In this document: in pieces, positions 35,057 to 46,399 of the stretch
Layout: every line of letters starts with the position of its first letter
How positions within the stretch are numbered: the stretch's first letter is position 1
DNA from: Liolophura sinensis
Taxonomy: Eukaryota > Mollusca > Polyplacophora > Chitonida > Chitonidae
NCBI RefSeq assembly: GCF_032854445.1
Contig: NC_088305.1
Span: 24,647,400 to 24,711,399, forward strand
DNA length: 64,000 bases
Reading direction: 5' to 3'
Made by a program: the position numbers and the translations under genes
Notes under the pieces: generated by a model
What the model was told of the DNA's origin: nothing
Seen by the model: only the letters and a program-made list of their open reading frames with translations
The model's database searches: none

Positions 35057-36169
35057 CGTAGGCCCAGTCAACATGCTAGATCAACTGTCATAATAATACT
35101 GCAGGGCCATTGAGTGAGGTCAGTTTAGATCAGCATATACCACTGAAAACTGTATTAGTATCATGCAATAAAACAAATATAAAAACAGGCTTATGCCACA
35201 TGGGTAGGGAAAGTCTGAAAGTGTTGTCTACATTTAACATTAGTTTTGTGACTTATTATTTTTATTATTATTACTTTTATTCATGCTTTCTGTACTTTGT
35301 TTTTATTTTTTTTTTCTGGAAGTTGTAAAGTCAAGGTTGAAATTCTTGGTCGCTGACCAACTTCTCAAATGTGCATTGTGAAAAGGAGATTCTTCAATGA
35401 ATTGACTCGACAGCAACCTGGTCTTTACAACAACTCTTTTTCTCCTTGATGGTAGTGGGGAAAACAGATTCATGGTGTGAAGTGAAGACAAGCAACAGTT
35501 CTGGATATGTACGCTATATTACAATAGCGGAAACTCATAACAGTTTTGAAACTAACGCTACCGGTATCATTTCCAAGACGTAGCCGTTGTAGTTGTAAAG
35601 ATTTATCTGCTTTCACTTCAAATCCATAAGACGTATGCCTTACGTTTTCCACTATCTGACGTGAAAATTTGGACTTCCAGATTTACACAAATTTCGCTTA
35701 CGAACACACATTTACGAACGCGGACAAACAATTCATTTCAACTAGATCCTAACACAACCGTAGTCCATCAAACACGGCCTGCCTCAGAAGCTAAGGTGCC
35801 ATGAAACGTTACCTGAGCGAAAAGCTGTTCAATGTCCTCGCGCTATTTGTACACTCGTTACTTTCCGGCACTGCTGCTGTGATGAAGCGATGAAAGGTAC
35901 GAGAGTGATTGTATATAATTCCTGGAATCGGTAGGAGACGATATTGACAGCAACTAAAAGGGGGACGAACGGACTATAGAGGGCCATTACATTATGCATT
36001 TTACATCACGATAATATTTATTTTGTACGAAGATAAAAATGCAAAATGATAATTTTATTGATTTTTTATTTTCAATGTTGACACATGCAAGACGATTGTT
36101 AACAATGATAGGGCTATATGTAGGCCTGGGCCTACTGTGCAATTCCTCTACCGCTTCGGAATGTATTCG

Positions 36170-36212
36170 CAGGTATGTATGTATGTATGTAGGTATGTGT
36201 GTATGTATGTAT
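36170..36212. repeat. (GTAT)n microsatellite
   Basis: Repeated GTAT units with two interruptions (TAGG, TGTG). Confidence 0.9.
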
Positions 36213-37017
36213 CGCACGTTAAACGTCGCACAACAATTTTCCCGTCACATGACAGTCATTAGGTGTGTACACTGTATCCTCTTGTGGCAGAGCAAGTCCA
36301 TGCCGCCATATGAGCTTTCGCCACTGAAGCATATCACGCCGAAGACACCAGACATGACACCCCACCCAGTCATATTATACTAACACCAGATCAACCAGTC
36401 ATGTTTTCTTATTCTTACCTCTTAGTGCTGAGCGCCAAGCGAGGCAGCAACATTAAGTACTAAGGTGTAATGTTATATTAGTTCTGTCAGGTATCCCCCA
36501 ACTCAAGTCACCCGACTTCGAGGCGGACTATATTCGCAGGTACGACACACCGACAACAATGAATTATTTCAAATAGTACATACATTAACATATTCACTGA
36601 ATGCGTTTAATATATTTAACCTTACGGTCGACATGGTACCGATGTAGCGTATATAATTGATAAATGATTTTATTTAAAACTGATTAAGCGTAAATGAATT
36701 AAATGTTCACTAGGTCTATTACTGGCGATTAAAGAAAAATTATTCTAAACTTTGTTTTGTAAATTACCTTGATTTATCATACGTTGTAGTTCAAATTCAA
36801 CCACGTTCATACACACAATAGTCAGCGTCATTCGCTGAATAGAGAAGTATAGAAAGTTTTAAACAATGGTACATGCGTATAGAATTCATTCATTTTCTTT
36901 ACTTATTTGTTTCTTGTTTATGAGAGGTGGTTTACTGGGAAGAAGACGCGAGAGCAAGCCTCTGATCTTCGGCAGACGTAGAAGAATCAATTAAGTTTAT
37001 ATAAGTAATATATATGT

Positions 37018-37024
<7 letters not shown>

Positions 37025-37052
<28 letters not shown>
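37025..37052. repeat. (TA)n microsatellite
   Basis: Uninterrupted alternating TA run, about 28 bases. Confidence 0.95.
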
Positions 37053-37055
<3 letters not shown>

Positions 37056-37215
37056 CAGCATACGTGCAGTGTTGGTGCTTATTTATTTATCTTTATTTAT
37101 TTATTTATCTATCGAATGAATCAAATAAATTGTTTATTTGTTTGGTTATTGATACAAATTTGATACAAATACCACGACGATCATTGTGATGGGTGGGTGA
37201 AGGAACCCAGTGCCG

Positions 37216-37372
37216 GGAGTACATCACCGCCCGGGAGTACACCGCCGCACAGGAGTACACCACCGCACGGGAGTACACCACCGCCCGGGAGTACACCACC
37301 GCCTGTGTGTACACCACCGCCCGGGAGTACACCACAACCTGGGAGTACACCACCGCTGGGAGTACACGAATA
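37216..37372 (+). repeat. 18-bp GC-rich minisatellite
   Basis: About eight and a half copies of GGGAGTACACCACCGCCC-type units. With an 18-bp unit the frame is kept, so the plus strand reads repeated REYTTA and the minus strand VVYSRA. Neither frame extends into sequence that looks coding. Confidence 0.92.
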
Positions 37373-38109
37373 GTGGAGCTAGGTGAGGGTAGTGGTGAGG
37401 GTAGGGTGGTATTGGCGGGGTAGTTTCAAGCTGTACGGATGGTGAGGATTTAATGCATAGGCCTATGTTGGTAACATTATTTCAGTTGATATGATTTGAT
37501 GTACATGGGTGTATGCATATTGATTTCATCAGTTGAATCCCACACACCTCATACAGGTATGTACTCTCGTCAGAGTACATCACTTAATACCGATAACCGC
37601 ATGGTCGTTAAACACACTCAAAAGGTCTTTCCTAAATATTGTGCTAGCGAAAAAGTGATTACAGCAGATAATAGACGAGCCGACATGTATTTGTTCAAGG
37701 CTGTTTGTCTGCCGTTTTTTAAACAGAACACAGAGGCCGAATCTCAAATAATATCAATGTGAACAGTTATTCAGGTACATACATATAATATACACCTGGC
37801 TCCACATGTTCAAACTTTCGCGTTCCAGGTTAGCCTGTCGTCAGGGCAACGAGACTATGAATCAATGCGGTCTCTTTTCATCTTATAAAAGCACTGGATA
37901 ACGTAACCAGGGTACGTTTATGTACATATTATTGCATAGAACTACCAACTGCATACTCAGGTGATCAAATAATGCGGTGGCACTGATGTTCACATATCCT
38001 AGCTGCGGAATGTAACTCTTCAGTTGAGCAACACGAAGTGTTGGGAGAGTTACGAGGAGAAACTGCTTCTAATGGTGTCGGATCGACGGTAAACAACATT
38101 TACCGCATC

Positions 38110-38285
38110 TTTTTTTTTGTTTTTTTTTTTGATTGGTGTTTTACGCCGTACTCAAGAATATTTCACTTATACGACGGCGGCCAGCATTATGGTGGGTGGA
38201 AACCGGGCACAGCCCGGGGCAAACCCACGACCATCCGCAGGTTGCTAAAGACCTTCCCACTTACGGCCGGAGAGGAAGCCAGCTT
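38110..38285 (-). mobile_element. SINE-A, head missing
   Basis: A T-run followed by GATTGGTGTTTTACGCCGTA, AGAATATTTCACTTATACGA, GCATTATGGTGGGTGGAAAC and CTTACGGCCGGAGAGGAAGC. The 3' domain is close to consensus. Confidence 0.93.
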
Positions 38286-38331
38286 GATTACCGCATCTTC
38301 ACAAGCGATTTAAAACTTCCCTGGCATAAAT

Positions 38332-38487
38332 CGATGGGTCTGCCAGCAACCTGCGTGTGGTCGTGGGTTTTCCCCGGGCTCTGCCCAGTTTCCACCCACC
38401 ATAATGCTGACCGCCGTCGTATAAGTGAAATGTTCTTGAGTACGGCGTTAAACACCAATCAAATAAATAAATAAATAAATAAATAAA
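38332..38487 (+). mobile_element. SINE-A 3' half
   Basis: It starts at GGTCTGCCAGCAACCTGCGT and ends in CACCAATCAAATAAATAAAT with six AAAT repeats. It lies head-to-head with the copy at 38110-38285, 46 bases apart. Confidence 0.92.
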
Positions 38488-38961
38488 TCGATGTCAACTG
38501 AGTGGTCCCCATAATAAACTAGTCCCGCCGAACCAAAAACGATAGATGAAAACCTCACAAATTCACAAAATAAATACATTTTCACCCACTGTGGTTCCCA
38601 TCTCATTCTGATAGCCGCACAAACAAGTCACGTCGTCGATGTGAGCGCAGAAAAAAAATAAGGTTGGTTAAGGGAGATAATACCTATGACAATCATTATA
38701 GTAACGTTTGGCAAGTCTAGTTGTCCATTTGGCTAGTTCACTCCCCTGACGCCAGATGGCGCTAATCGCTTCAATCTCATATGTTTTCGCAAGTGGTGAC
38801 AGACGGCTTTATACGGCCACAGTGGGTGTACATATGTCCTTATATGCAATCAGCTATATTAAAGAAGGCCTGCATGCGGAAGGTATGTACTGAGTAAAGC
38901 CACGCAACACACAATAAAACTAGTAAGAATATTAATTTTGGCGGCATATGTTCTGACCCTG

Positions 38962-39050
38962 CCGATATATGTATGTACACACACCTAATAATTCCCCGTT
39001 GTCACATGACTGAAAAATGGTTAAGAACGACGTTAAACACCAAGAATACA
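38962..39050 (+). mobile_element. SINE-B-like 3' end fragment
   Basis: TGTACACACACCTAATAATT, then CACATGACTGAAAAATGGTT and ACGACGTTAAACACCAAG match the end of SINE-B and of the element at 45.1-45.4 kb. Confidence 0.65.
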
Positions 39051-39065
39051 TGTATTTGCATGTAT

Positions 39066-39935
39066 GCAATGTCGTCACTGTTTCACCGGCGATATATGTG
39101 ACCAGATATCAGTTATCCCATTGTACTCGCTTCAAAGGTTATATGAGACCGGCCCTGATAGCACAGTTGGTAGAGCGTCCGCTTCGGAGGCGGTATAGGC
39201 CCTATCCAAGGAAAATCCTGGGTCAGGTCACCAGGTCAGTCGGCATCATGGAGACAGTGCAACCCGTATCACCTTTGACAACCGTATCGCTATATTGATA
39301 CGTTTGGCCCGTATCAGTATAATGGCTCGAGTGGGGCAAATTACTTACCTTCGGTAAGTCGTCTCAGTGAAACAGCACTAGGTGGAAATCCGTCCTGCAA
39401 CAGGGAGGCACATTACATGCACTTTAAGGACTCCTTCGTCGTCATATAATGGAAAAATTGTTCAGCACGACGTTAAACCCCAAGCGCTCACTCACTCAAC
39501 AGTTATATGTAACAAGCTATCACAGTTATCCCACTTCACTGCTTCACCAGCTATATAGGTGACCAAAATATCAGTTTTCCCAATGTCGTCGCTGTTTCAC
39601 AGGTTATATGTGATCAGTTATCAGTTATCCCACTGTCGTCGTTGCTTCGCCGGTTATGTGTGACAAGATATCAGTTATCCCCTTGTCGTCGCTGCTTCAC
39701 CGGTTAGCCTACATGCGTTCAGATATCTGTCATCCCACTGTCGTCGCTACTTCACCGCTTATATGTGATCAAGATATCAGTTATCCCCCTGTCGTTATGC
39801 TTCACTGGTTTCGTGTAATCAGATACCAGTTATCCCACAGTCGTCGCTGCTTTACCGGTTATGTGTTGCAGGATATCAGTTATCCCACAGTCGTTGCTGC
39901 TTCACCGGTTATGTGTGACAAGATATCATATCAAT
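39066..39935 (+). repeat. ~50-bp minisatellite split by a SINE-B
   Basis: Units of about 50 bp, with GTCGTCGCTGCTTCACCGGT and AGATATCAGTTATCCCAC blocks, run from 39503 to 39935 (about nine units). One more unit lies at 39066-39145, on the other side of the inserted SINE-B. Confidence 0.88.
39149..39497 (+). mobile_element. SINE-B, near full length
   Basis: The head GGCCCTGATAGCACAGTTGG, then TAGAGCGTCCGCTTCGGAGG, an internal deletion in the AAGTTGTAACTT region, CTTCGGTAAGTCGTCTCAGT, and the end ACGTTAAACCCCAAGCGCTC. Inserted inside the minisatellite. Confidence 0.92.
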
Positions 39936-40557
39936 GACCTTCACAAATGGCAGTATTATTTGGTGAATGCGAACCAGATTCAGCAATACATTTTTAGAAT
40001 GAACGTCTTAATATTTCACAATGGCTTTTTGTACGAAGGCAAAATTCATCATGGGACCATCGGATATAAACCATATAAAGCGAGCTGACAGGACTATTTC
40101 TTCCTGCGCGCAGCACTAGTTTGGCAAAGTCAATGCAAAAATGTGGTTGTGACCCGATCAAAATTTTTCCAAAAATTATTTGGTTTCGTAAACAGCGTTT
40201 AATAATTAATAGCGTTCTATTTTAATAACTGTTTCATAGAAGAACACCTGCATTCAACGGACTGAATTTCTCTTGTCTTTGCAATTTCCGGTCCACCATG
40301 GGCGGACAGAGGCGTTTTGTATTGATATGGAGCGACGCATATAGGCCGTGTCTCGCCATTATATTGCAAGAAAAAGGATCCCAGTGAATTCAAAACTGCG
40401 TTTATATCGCCCTGCACAAAAATCATGTGTATATTCAGAGAACCATTGATGTTATTTTATTGTCTTGAAGGCCTGTATCTTGGTTTACTTTATTTGGACA
40501 CTTATTTAATTGTCATGAGTCAAGTGTGTGGTGTTGTTATGGTGTATAAAAGACTAC

Positions 40558-40645
40558 AGGTCTGCCAGTATCCTGCGGATACTTGTGTGACGCTGGTCTC
40601 CGTCGTATGAGTGAAATATTCTTCAGTAGGGCGCAAAACACCAAA

Positions 40646-40676
<31 letters not shown>

Positions 40677-40677
40677 G
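40558..40677 (+). mobile_element. SINE-A 3' fragment with internal deletion
   Basis: GGTCTGCCAGTATCCTGCGG jumps to GTCTCCGTCGTATGAGTGAA and ends with CACCAAATAAATAAATAAAT. Confidence 0.82.
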
Positions 40678-42526
40678 AAAAAAGACTATAGCTTAGAAAG
40701 TAAACCCACAGCAGCGACGACAGTGTGATGTATAGCTGACAAATGGTTACACAGAGAATCGATCAAATCCGGCTTCTTGTCAACACAAATGTACCTCATT
40801 TAAGGTTTTATTCTACATGGTCATGTAAATGCTTATATGCACAACGTTTCATTCGCTGGTGTCGTGTCAGCGCACAAGTTCACACGTTCTTGTACAGAAA
40901 TTTCTATTTTCCGAGGTAACATTAAAGTCATTGAAAGCATCAAATCTTGGCATACGTCAGGGATTGTAATTTATAAAATCAACCGTGAAGTTATACATTT
41001 TATTGAATCAGCAAAGTTATACAGTTTATAGAATCAACAAAGCTGTTTGGCATTTGTCTGCATGGCATTGTAACCATAACTCCACCAACAGTTCAGAAAC
41101 TAAGCTGAATCCAATACAAATAATCAAACAATGTGACACAAAGGGGTTTACAGTCGAACTATATTGTTCCCATGGTAACCGTAGTGTCCATCGGTGAATC
41201 CAGGGCCGATATTATATGTAGAGATAAGGAAGCATTGCTTTATAACCGTATTAGAGTTAATGATACACTGACGGACAGTCACAACCTGCGGTACCTGTTT
41301 TTACCAGTGGGGTCATCTGCGGATTATAGTACTCAAGAGAAACGAGATGCGTGTTTGTCACTTGAATTTCAGCGATATGACACGGAAGTAATTTTTTGTT
41401 GAATGGATTGTGGAATTTACAGAGGAGTATTGACACACTATTAATGACTTAAATGTTGATCGTCTTGTGATTTGTGGTGGAGCAGGGGCGTCAGATAAAA
41501 ACGATTGACGAAACGATTTAAACCAGAGGATTTCAACCAGAGCAGGATTCAAATACTGAATCTACAAGGCCTGAAGAGAAATGGACCTTGATTCTGCGAT
41601 TCAAGAACACGCAACTGACCAATCATAAGCAGTATTGTTGGAAATAGGTCAACCGGATGTCCCACACATTGGTTACAGATGTTCAATCCTTCTGTGACGT
41701 CATGACGTCACAATGGCTTTCATCGGGAATTCATTGAAAAGTAACATTGTCACGAGAAAGCGTGGTGGGACATCGGATGTGTTGGATACATCCATTACAT
41801 TTCGGTGAATATCAGTCAGTGATGCATGCTAAATGTGATAAACTATACCAAGCTTGTTCATCCAAAACCTTAGAGCGGATTCATTACACTAACTGCTAAT
41901 GTAAACGCAGCCGAATATTGGAAGAATGAAATATCGCCCAGTTTAACCTGGAAGAACAATGGTTAAATCTTGCGAACGACCAGATGATAGATCTAGATCA
42001 AGGACAATTGCGTCATCTCAAATAATGCAAAAGGGTCCTCTATCATTTTAAACATTTAGGTTTATCTGTGAATGGCGCACGCATTATTTAATAATAATGG
42101 TACCGTAACTTGTATTTGTAGTACCTGACGGAGAAGTTGTCATAGCCGATCGCTAACTTGATCTTTAATTTGAGAACAAAAGACGTGATTATTGGCTACA
42201 TCTGTACTTCTTAAACGTGAACCCCAACAAGCAAGATCCGAAGTGAAAATAGCACAGCTTGAGGTGGGAATTTTGTCTTCTAGTGAAAGGATCAATTTGT
42301 GAACGGTACCGGTTATTTATAATATCATTGCTGATAACAGTTCTGCGTCTCTGTTGCTTAACAGAGGCTTCGCTTTGTCTCGAGGAATGAAACGTCAGCT
42401 TGATCCATGGCCTAATTTGGTCTTTATCAGACGAATTCCAAAGAAATAAGCAAAAATGGCAATCGTGAAGTGAGTTAAACATTTCTTTGCACCACATTTA
42501 GCTCAGTAAAACTTATTGCAAGAATC
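40678..42526. other. 5' flank of the receptor gene
   Basis: No exon recognised. Twin CRE palindromes lie at 41694-41711. The ~100 bases before the ATG at 42527 contain no obvious TATA box. Confidence 0.4.
41694..41711. promoter_or_regulatory. Two abutting CRE palindromes
   Basis: GTGACGTCATGACGTCAC is a perfect 18-bp palindrome made of two full TGACGTCA sites placed side by side. TGACGTCA is the consensus site for CREB/ATF bZIP factors. It lies ~820 bp upstream of the receptor start codon, so a role in that promoter is possible but unproven. Confidence 0.6.
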
Positions 42527-43881
42527 ATGTCAGAAGGTTTCATTGCACCAGTCGGGCATGCGAACATCACGAATGAAACACGAGTTAGTAGCGTGTGTGG
42601 ATCGGAGTCTTGGAGAGGTAGCCAAACCGTTATCACTGCTTTTGGTATTTTCTCTACGTTGTTGTCTTCATTGTTTTATATTCTCTCTGCCATCATCGCA
42701 GTCCACGGCCGCCATGACGTCGTGAAGAAAACGCTCAGCGTCAGCTCGATGATATCTGGCACTTTCTTGGAGACGCTTTCGCTGCCCCTAGCCCTATTGC
42801 AAATGACGGCATCGCCTAATCAAAAAACCATGAGGTTTTGTTTAGGTCTGCAAGTGTTACAACTGATTGCAATTTTCGTCTTCTTCTTACAAATTGCCTT
42901 GTTTTTCGTTGTCCCGCTTCTGGTTCTGAAAAACCCACTTCGCCAGACATTCCTCCAGTCCATTAACGGACGAGCCAGCATAGTGGGAGGGTCTTGGGCC
43001 CTGTCTGTCCTTATCCCAGGGGCACCGGGCCTAGCACTCATCCTCACTTCCAGAAACGGTATCGTAACATGTTGCGGGTGGCATTTGTTTCCAAAGGCTT
43101 ACAGCTTCACATTAATGTATGGATGCCTGTTTCCCCTGACGATCTCGTGCGTCTACGCATCCGGCAAGTAAGTCCTGAATTCTTATCCATTTGCATGCTT
43201 GTCCAAGGAAGTATACACTACGTAGGTGTTCTGACCAGCACAGATTGTACAAAAGACCTGAATGACTTATGCGTTTATTCTGTCGTTGAAATATCCGTCT
43301 ATAACTATCACACAGCTCCCGGTCAATGAGGCCACGGCTCGAATCCAGCTCTCGTTGGTTCGGCTTCAACTTAAGTCAGTCAGCTCTTTTTTCTCGTTAA
43401 CTGGTAAACCTGACCGACCCATATAAATGAAAAAAAAGTTAAATATGACGTTAGACAAAAGGCAATCAAATAATTAAATATTTTTAAAAAATGTCTTTTT
43501 GTCAATCCTTTGAACAGGTTTGTCTATGTGGCTCGCCAAAAGGCCAGGGAAACGGCGGTTCCGATGTCTTTGGGAACTCAAGCGGAAAATGGTGTCAGTA
43601 CGGCGTCACGCAAAACGCGTAATCTCCGGTGCCGTTGGTTGTCGTTGCTCCTCTTTCATTTCATCGTATCGGCCATTCCCACTGGATCAGTTTTTGTAGT
43701 TTACCTACACTGTCCGTTCTGTGTCCATCCTGAACTAATGTGGTACATCCTAAACGTACTGCTGACCATTCAAACGCTGATGATTGCCGTCAGCAACTTT
43801 TCCTTCAAGGAAAATCTGGAAACTTTTAAACGGCTTTTTGTCAGGTGTAATTGGAGAAGAGGTCGGGTAGAGAGCTTTTGA
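42527..43881 (+). CDS. Seven-helix rhodopsin-like GPCR with atypical motifs
   Basis: Two exons: 42527-43167 and 43518-43881, joined in phase 2 across a 350-bp intron (GTAAGT donor, TTTGAACAG acceptor), giving 334 residues. The N-terminus has two N-glycosylation sites (NIT, NET). Seven hydrophobic helices follow, roughly 34-59, 71-94, 106-134, 150-173, 191-211, 253-276 and 286-305. Class A features: Cys105 at the top of helix 3, Cys182/183 in the second extracellular loop, Trp157 in helix 4, Pro203 in helix 5, Pro268 in helix 6, and an amphipathic helix 8 (ENLETFKRLF). Departures: the DRY position reads LKN before PLR, helix 6 lacks CWxP, and NPxxY is replaced by SNFSF. The ligand is unknown. 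The start ATG is the first in frame and gives an extracellular N-terminus. It could be a lineage-specific orphan receptor. Confidence 0.68.
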
Positions 43882-44335
43882 GTGACGGATTTGATTTTAA
43901 AATGGAAATTTATAGCCTGCATACAAAAGATGAAATTGTCATTTGAGAAAATTCGCCAAAGTATGGTTAATTTTTTTTCCATTTTGTGTATTTAAGATGT
44001 GACTAAGAAGCTCTAATTAATCGATCGTGTTTTTGTCATACTATTGTTTAACATGGTCCATTCATTTAAACTTCAGGCTGAGTGCAAGACGAAACGAAAC
44101 CCTAAACGGAGGATGTTCCAATAGGATTGTGTACAACTCACTGGCTTTAATGAGCAAAACTTTGGATTTTTGTTTCTTCTGTGAAATTGGGGCAGAAGTT
44201 GGCCGATAATTTGTGTGAAATTTTCATCCGGCTTTCGCCCCGTCTACATCAACCATAAACTCGCATCGTTTTCCTGAAATGAAATCTTTTTGAGCACAGC
44301 GCACACACGCATACACAACAATAAAAAAACCAAAA

Positions 44336-44372
<37 letters not shown>

Positions 44373-45107
44373 AAACAGCAAAAAACATAACATAACATTT
44401 AGATATGTGAATAAACTTGATTAGTTTTGTTGTCCGAAATCTAAAGAGTAATTATGTTCTTCTTAACACTGTATCCTCGAATTTTTGCCTTTTATGATCA
44501 AACATTAAACAATTCCACCTGGATCTGGAATAGCCATGTTATTTATTTGTTTGTTTGGTGGTTTTGTGGGGTTTAACGCTGTATAAAGATATTGGTGTAT
44601 GGATAGAAATCGGCGGTGGGTAATTGGAGGTGCACAGGTAAGGGTCGAGTGGTGGGTGTTCAGCTTTCGATGTCGGGTTTCATTTTGGGAACTGGGTTAT
44701 TTGCCATGATTTACCTGGAACGTCCTTTTTGGTTGGCGGCTGGTATACGAATGTCTGTTTCGACGCATAAGTTCACTGCAGGTTAACTTAGTTTATAGTT
44801 CGGCGGTACTATTTAGCAGTGTCCGGTACCACTACAGGGGTGGGCAAAACCACACCAGCCTTGACAACAGTGACCCTGAGAACAATGAAAGCAGGGGAAT
44901 GCAGAAAATTCCATGTCCGAATAAGGGAACGCAAAAAAGAATGATTAAAGGATAATGACTGATGAAACACCACACTGGCAGTATTTCATATCGTGGCGAG
45001 GACATGTTAGAACCGGGAAACAGCTGCATGTCTTTTATGAGAAGGATAACATCCAAAAGCAGAACAAACGGGTAACAGACCTTATACCGACCGAAATAAA
45101 AAGACAT
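43882..45107. other. Intergenic, nothing recognised
   Basis: Contains a (CA)n tract at 44336-44368 and a very degenerate reversed SINE-A tail near 44535-44590. Confidence 0.4.
44336..44368. repeat. (CA)n microsatellite
   Basis: About sixteen CA dinucleotides without interruption. Confidence 0.95.
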
Positions 45108-45445
45108 TTCGGTCGCCTAATGGGCAAGAGCGTCCGCCTCGAATCAAACCCGTGTCGGGTCATACCAAGACTTTAAAAAGGGTGCTGCTTGCTGCCTTGT
45201 TTGGCACTCAACATGCACTGAGAGGTTAGAGCAAGGAAACATGACTCATTGGCCCGGTGTCAGTATAATGTGACTGGATCGAGTGTCATGTCTGGTGTCT
45301 TTGGCTTGATACTTTAGTGGTGGCAGAACTTTAGGGGTATGGACCCGTCCTAACACAAGTAAACACAATATATGTACACACACCTAATGATTCCTCGTCG
45401 TCTTATGACTGCCAAATTGTTCAGTACGAGGTCTGACCAGAAGCA
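45108..45445 (+). mobile_element. SINE-B relative with a different head
   Basis: The head GGTCGCCTAATGGGCAAGAG and CGTCCGCCTCGAATC is tRNA-like. The end CACACACCTAATGATTCCTC, GTCGTCTTATGACTGCC matches the SINE-B type 3' end, followed by a damaged ACGTTAAACC region. It probably represents another subfamily. Confidence 0.6.
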
Positions 45446-45996
45446 TACATACATATATACATATACATACATACTGGCGCTATTGTTGGCCGCGAGCATT
45501 TCCTTTTACGTATTGTATTAATGATTAAGAGACTGCTTTTGCAAAATGTGTGCTGGATACCCACGGCTGATGTAAGATGTTTTTTTTATCTTAGTATGGG
45601 TGTTAGGTGGAAATTTATGTGCCATCCAATATGCAAAATGAGACGTAGTTATAAACCTTCAAACGCACATGTAAAAATGTTACTCATACTTCGCCGTCGT
45701 GACCTTTTCGCAAGGGTGTATATACTGACCCGCTTTAAAAACGCATCAATATGAACCCATGAACATGTCATGATAGTTTGAGAATAACGAAGGAAATATC
45801 CAAGTAAAATATAAGTAAGCTCCAAAGATATTGTCAGGTTTGATAGCGTTTGTGTGAGTCGGGAACAGGATTGAATAACACGTTTTTACTTCCGAAGAGC
45901 ATGAAAAATTCAAAGTGTCATTACTTGTGTGTGCAGAAATAGGGTATAAAGGGGAGGCAATCAAGGTTGTAGCAGCGGAATAGGACTTAGGACGCA

Positions 45997-46390
45997 ATGT
46001 CGCGAATGATACCTGAGGAACGGGAACGCGCAATTGCCTTGACTAAAGATGGTCTGACTACAAGGGCCGTAGAAGCAAGGCTTGGATGTCCCACAAGTAC
46101 CATCACAAGACTGAACCAGCGATTTTAGCAGACTAACACACCCTAGACAGGCAACGACCAGGGCAACCGCGTGCTACAACAGCAAGAGAAGACTGACGTA
46201 TTGCGAGGGCTCATCTGCCCGATCGAACACTTCCGGTGTCCAGAACAGCAGCTACCAATCGTAGGTCAACGAGAAGTTATCAGCGCTGATACTGTACGCT
46301 GGCGTCTTCGCGCCGATGGTTTACGTGCCTGTCGTGCAAACAGGGGTGGGCCTGTACCCGTTACTGACGTTTTCTTTGGACCACTTGTGT
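45997..46390 (+). pseudogene. Tc1-type transposase N-terminal fragment, dead
   Basis: From ATG 45997 the frame reads MSRMIPEERERAIALTKDGL, then TTRAVEARLGCPTSTITRLN and QRF before a TAG at 46126-46128. This is the first helix-turn-helix of a Tc1/mariner-type transposase: AVEARLGCPTSTITRL is the HTH. Beyond the stop, degenerate, frame-shifted remnants of the second DNA-binding half can be followed (arginine-rich GQPRATT-like segment, later LRADGLRACRA at ~46310). The DDE catalytic domain is missing. Neither terminal inverted repeat was found with confidence. Confidence 0.75.
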
Positions 46391-46399
46391 GTTCCATTT

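Larger units (their letters stand above)
35057..37190. other. Intergenic, simple repeats, nothing coding recognised
   Basis: Includes a (GTAT)n tract at 36170-36212 and a (TA)n tract at 37025-37052. CpG-richer DNA at 35.6-35.95 kb could be promoter-like, but no exon is supported. Confidence 0.4.

Noticed and set aside
35644-35652. Possible first exon (ending GAAAAC before GTAAGG) for the minus-strand DUF3504 gene
   Set aside because: The apparent start codon is GTG, not ATG; phase alone is not enough.
45734-45757. CTTTAAAAACGCATCAATATGA near the Tc1 fossil, repeated at ~48441, as a terminal inverted repeat
   Set aside because: Both copies have the same orientation and no inverted partner flanks the transposase remnant; kept only as a short dispersed repeat.
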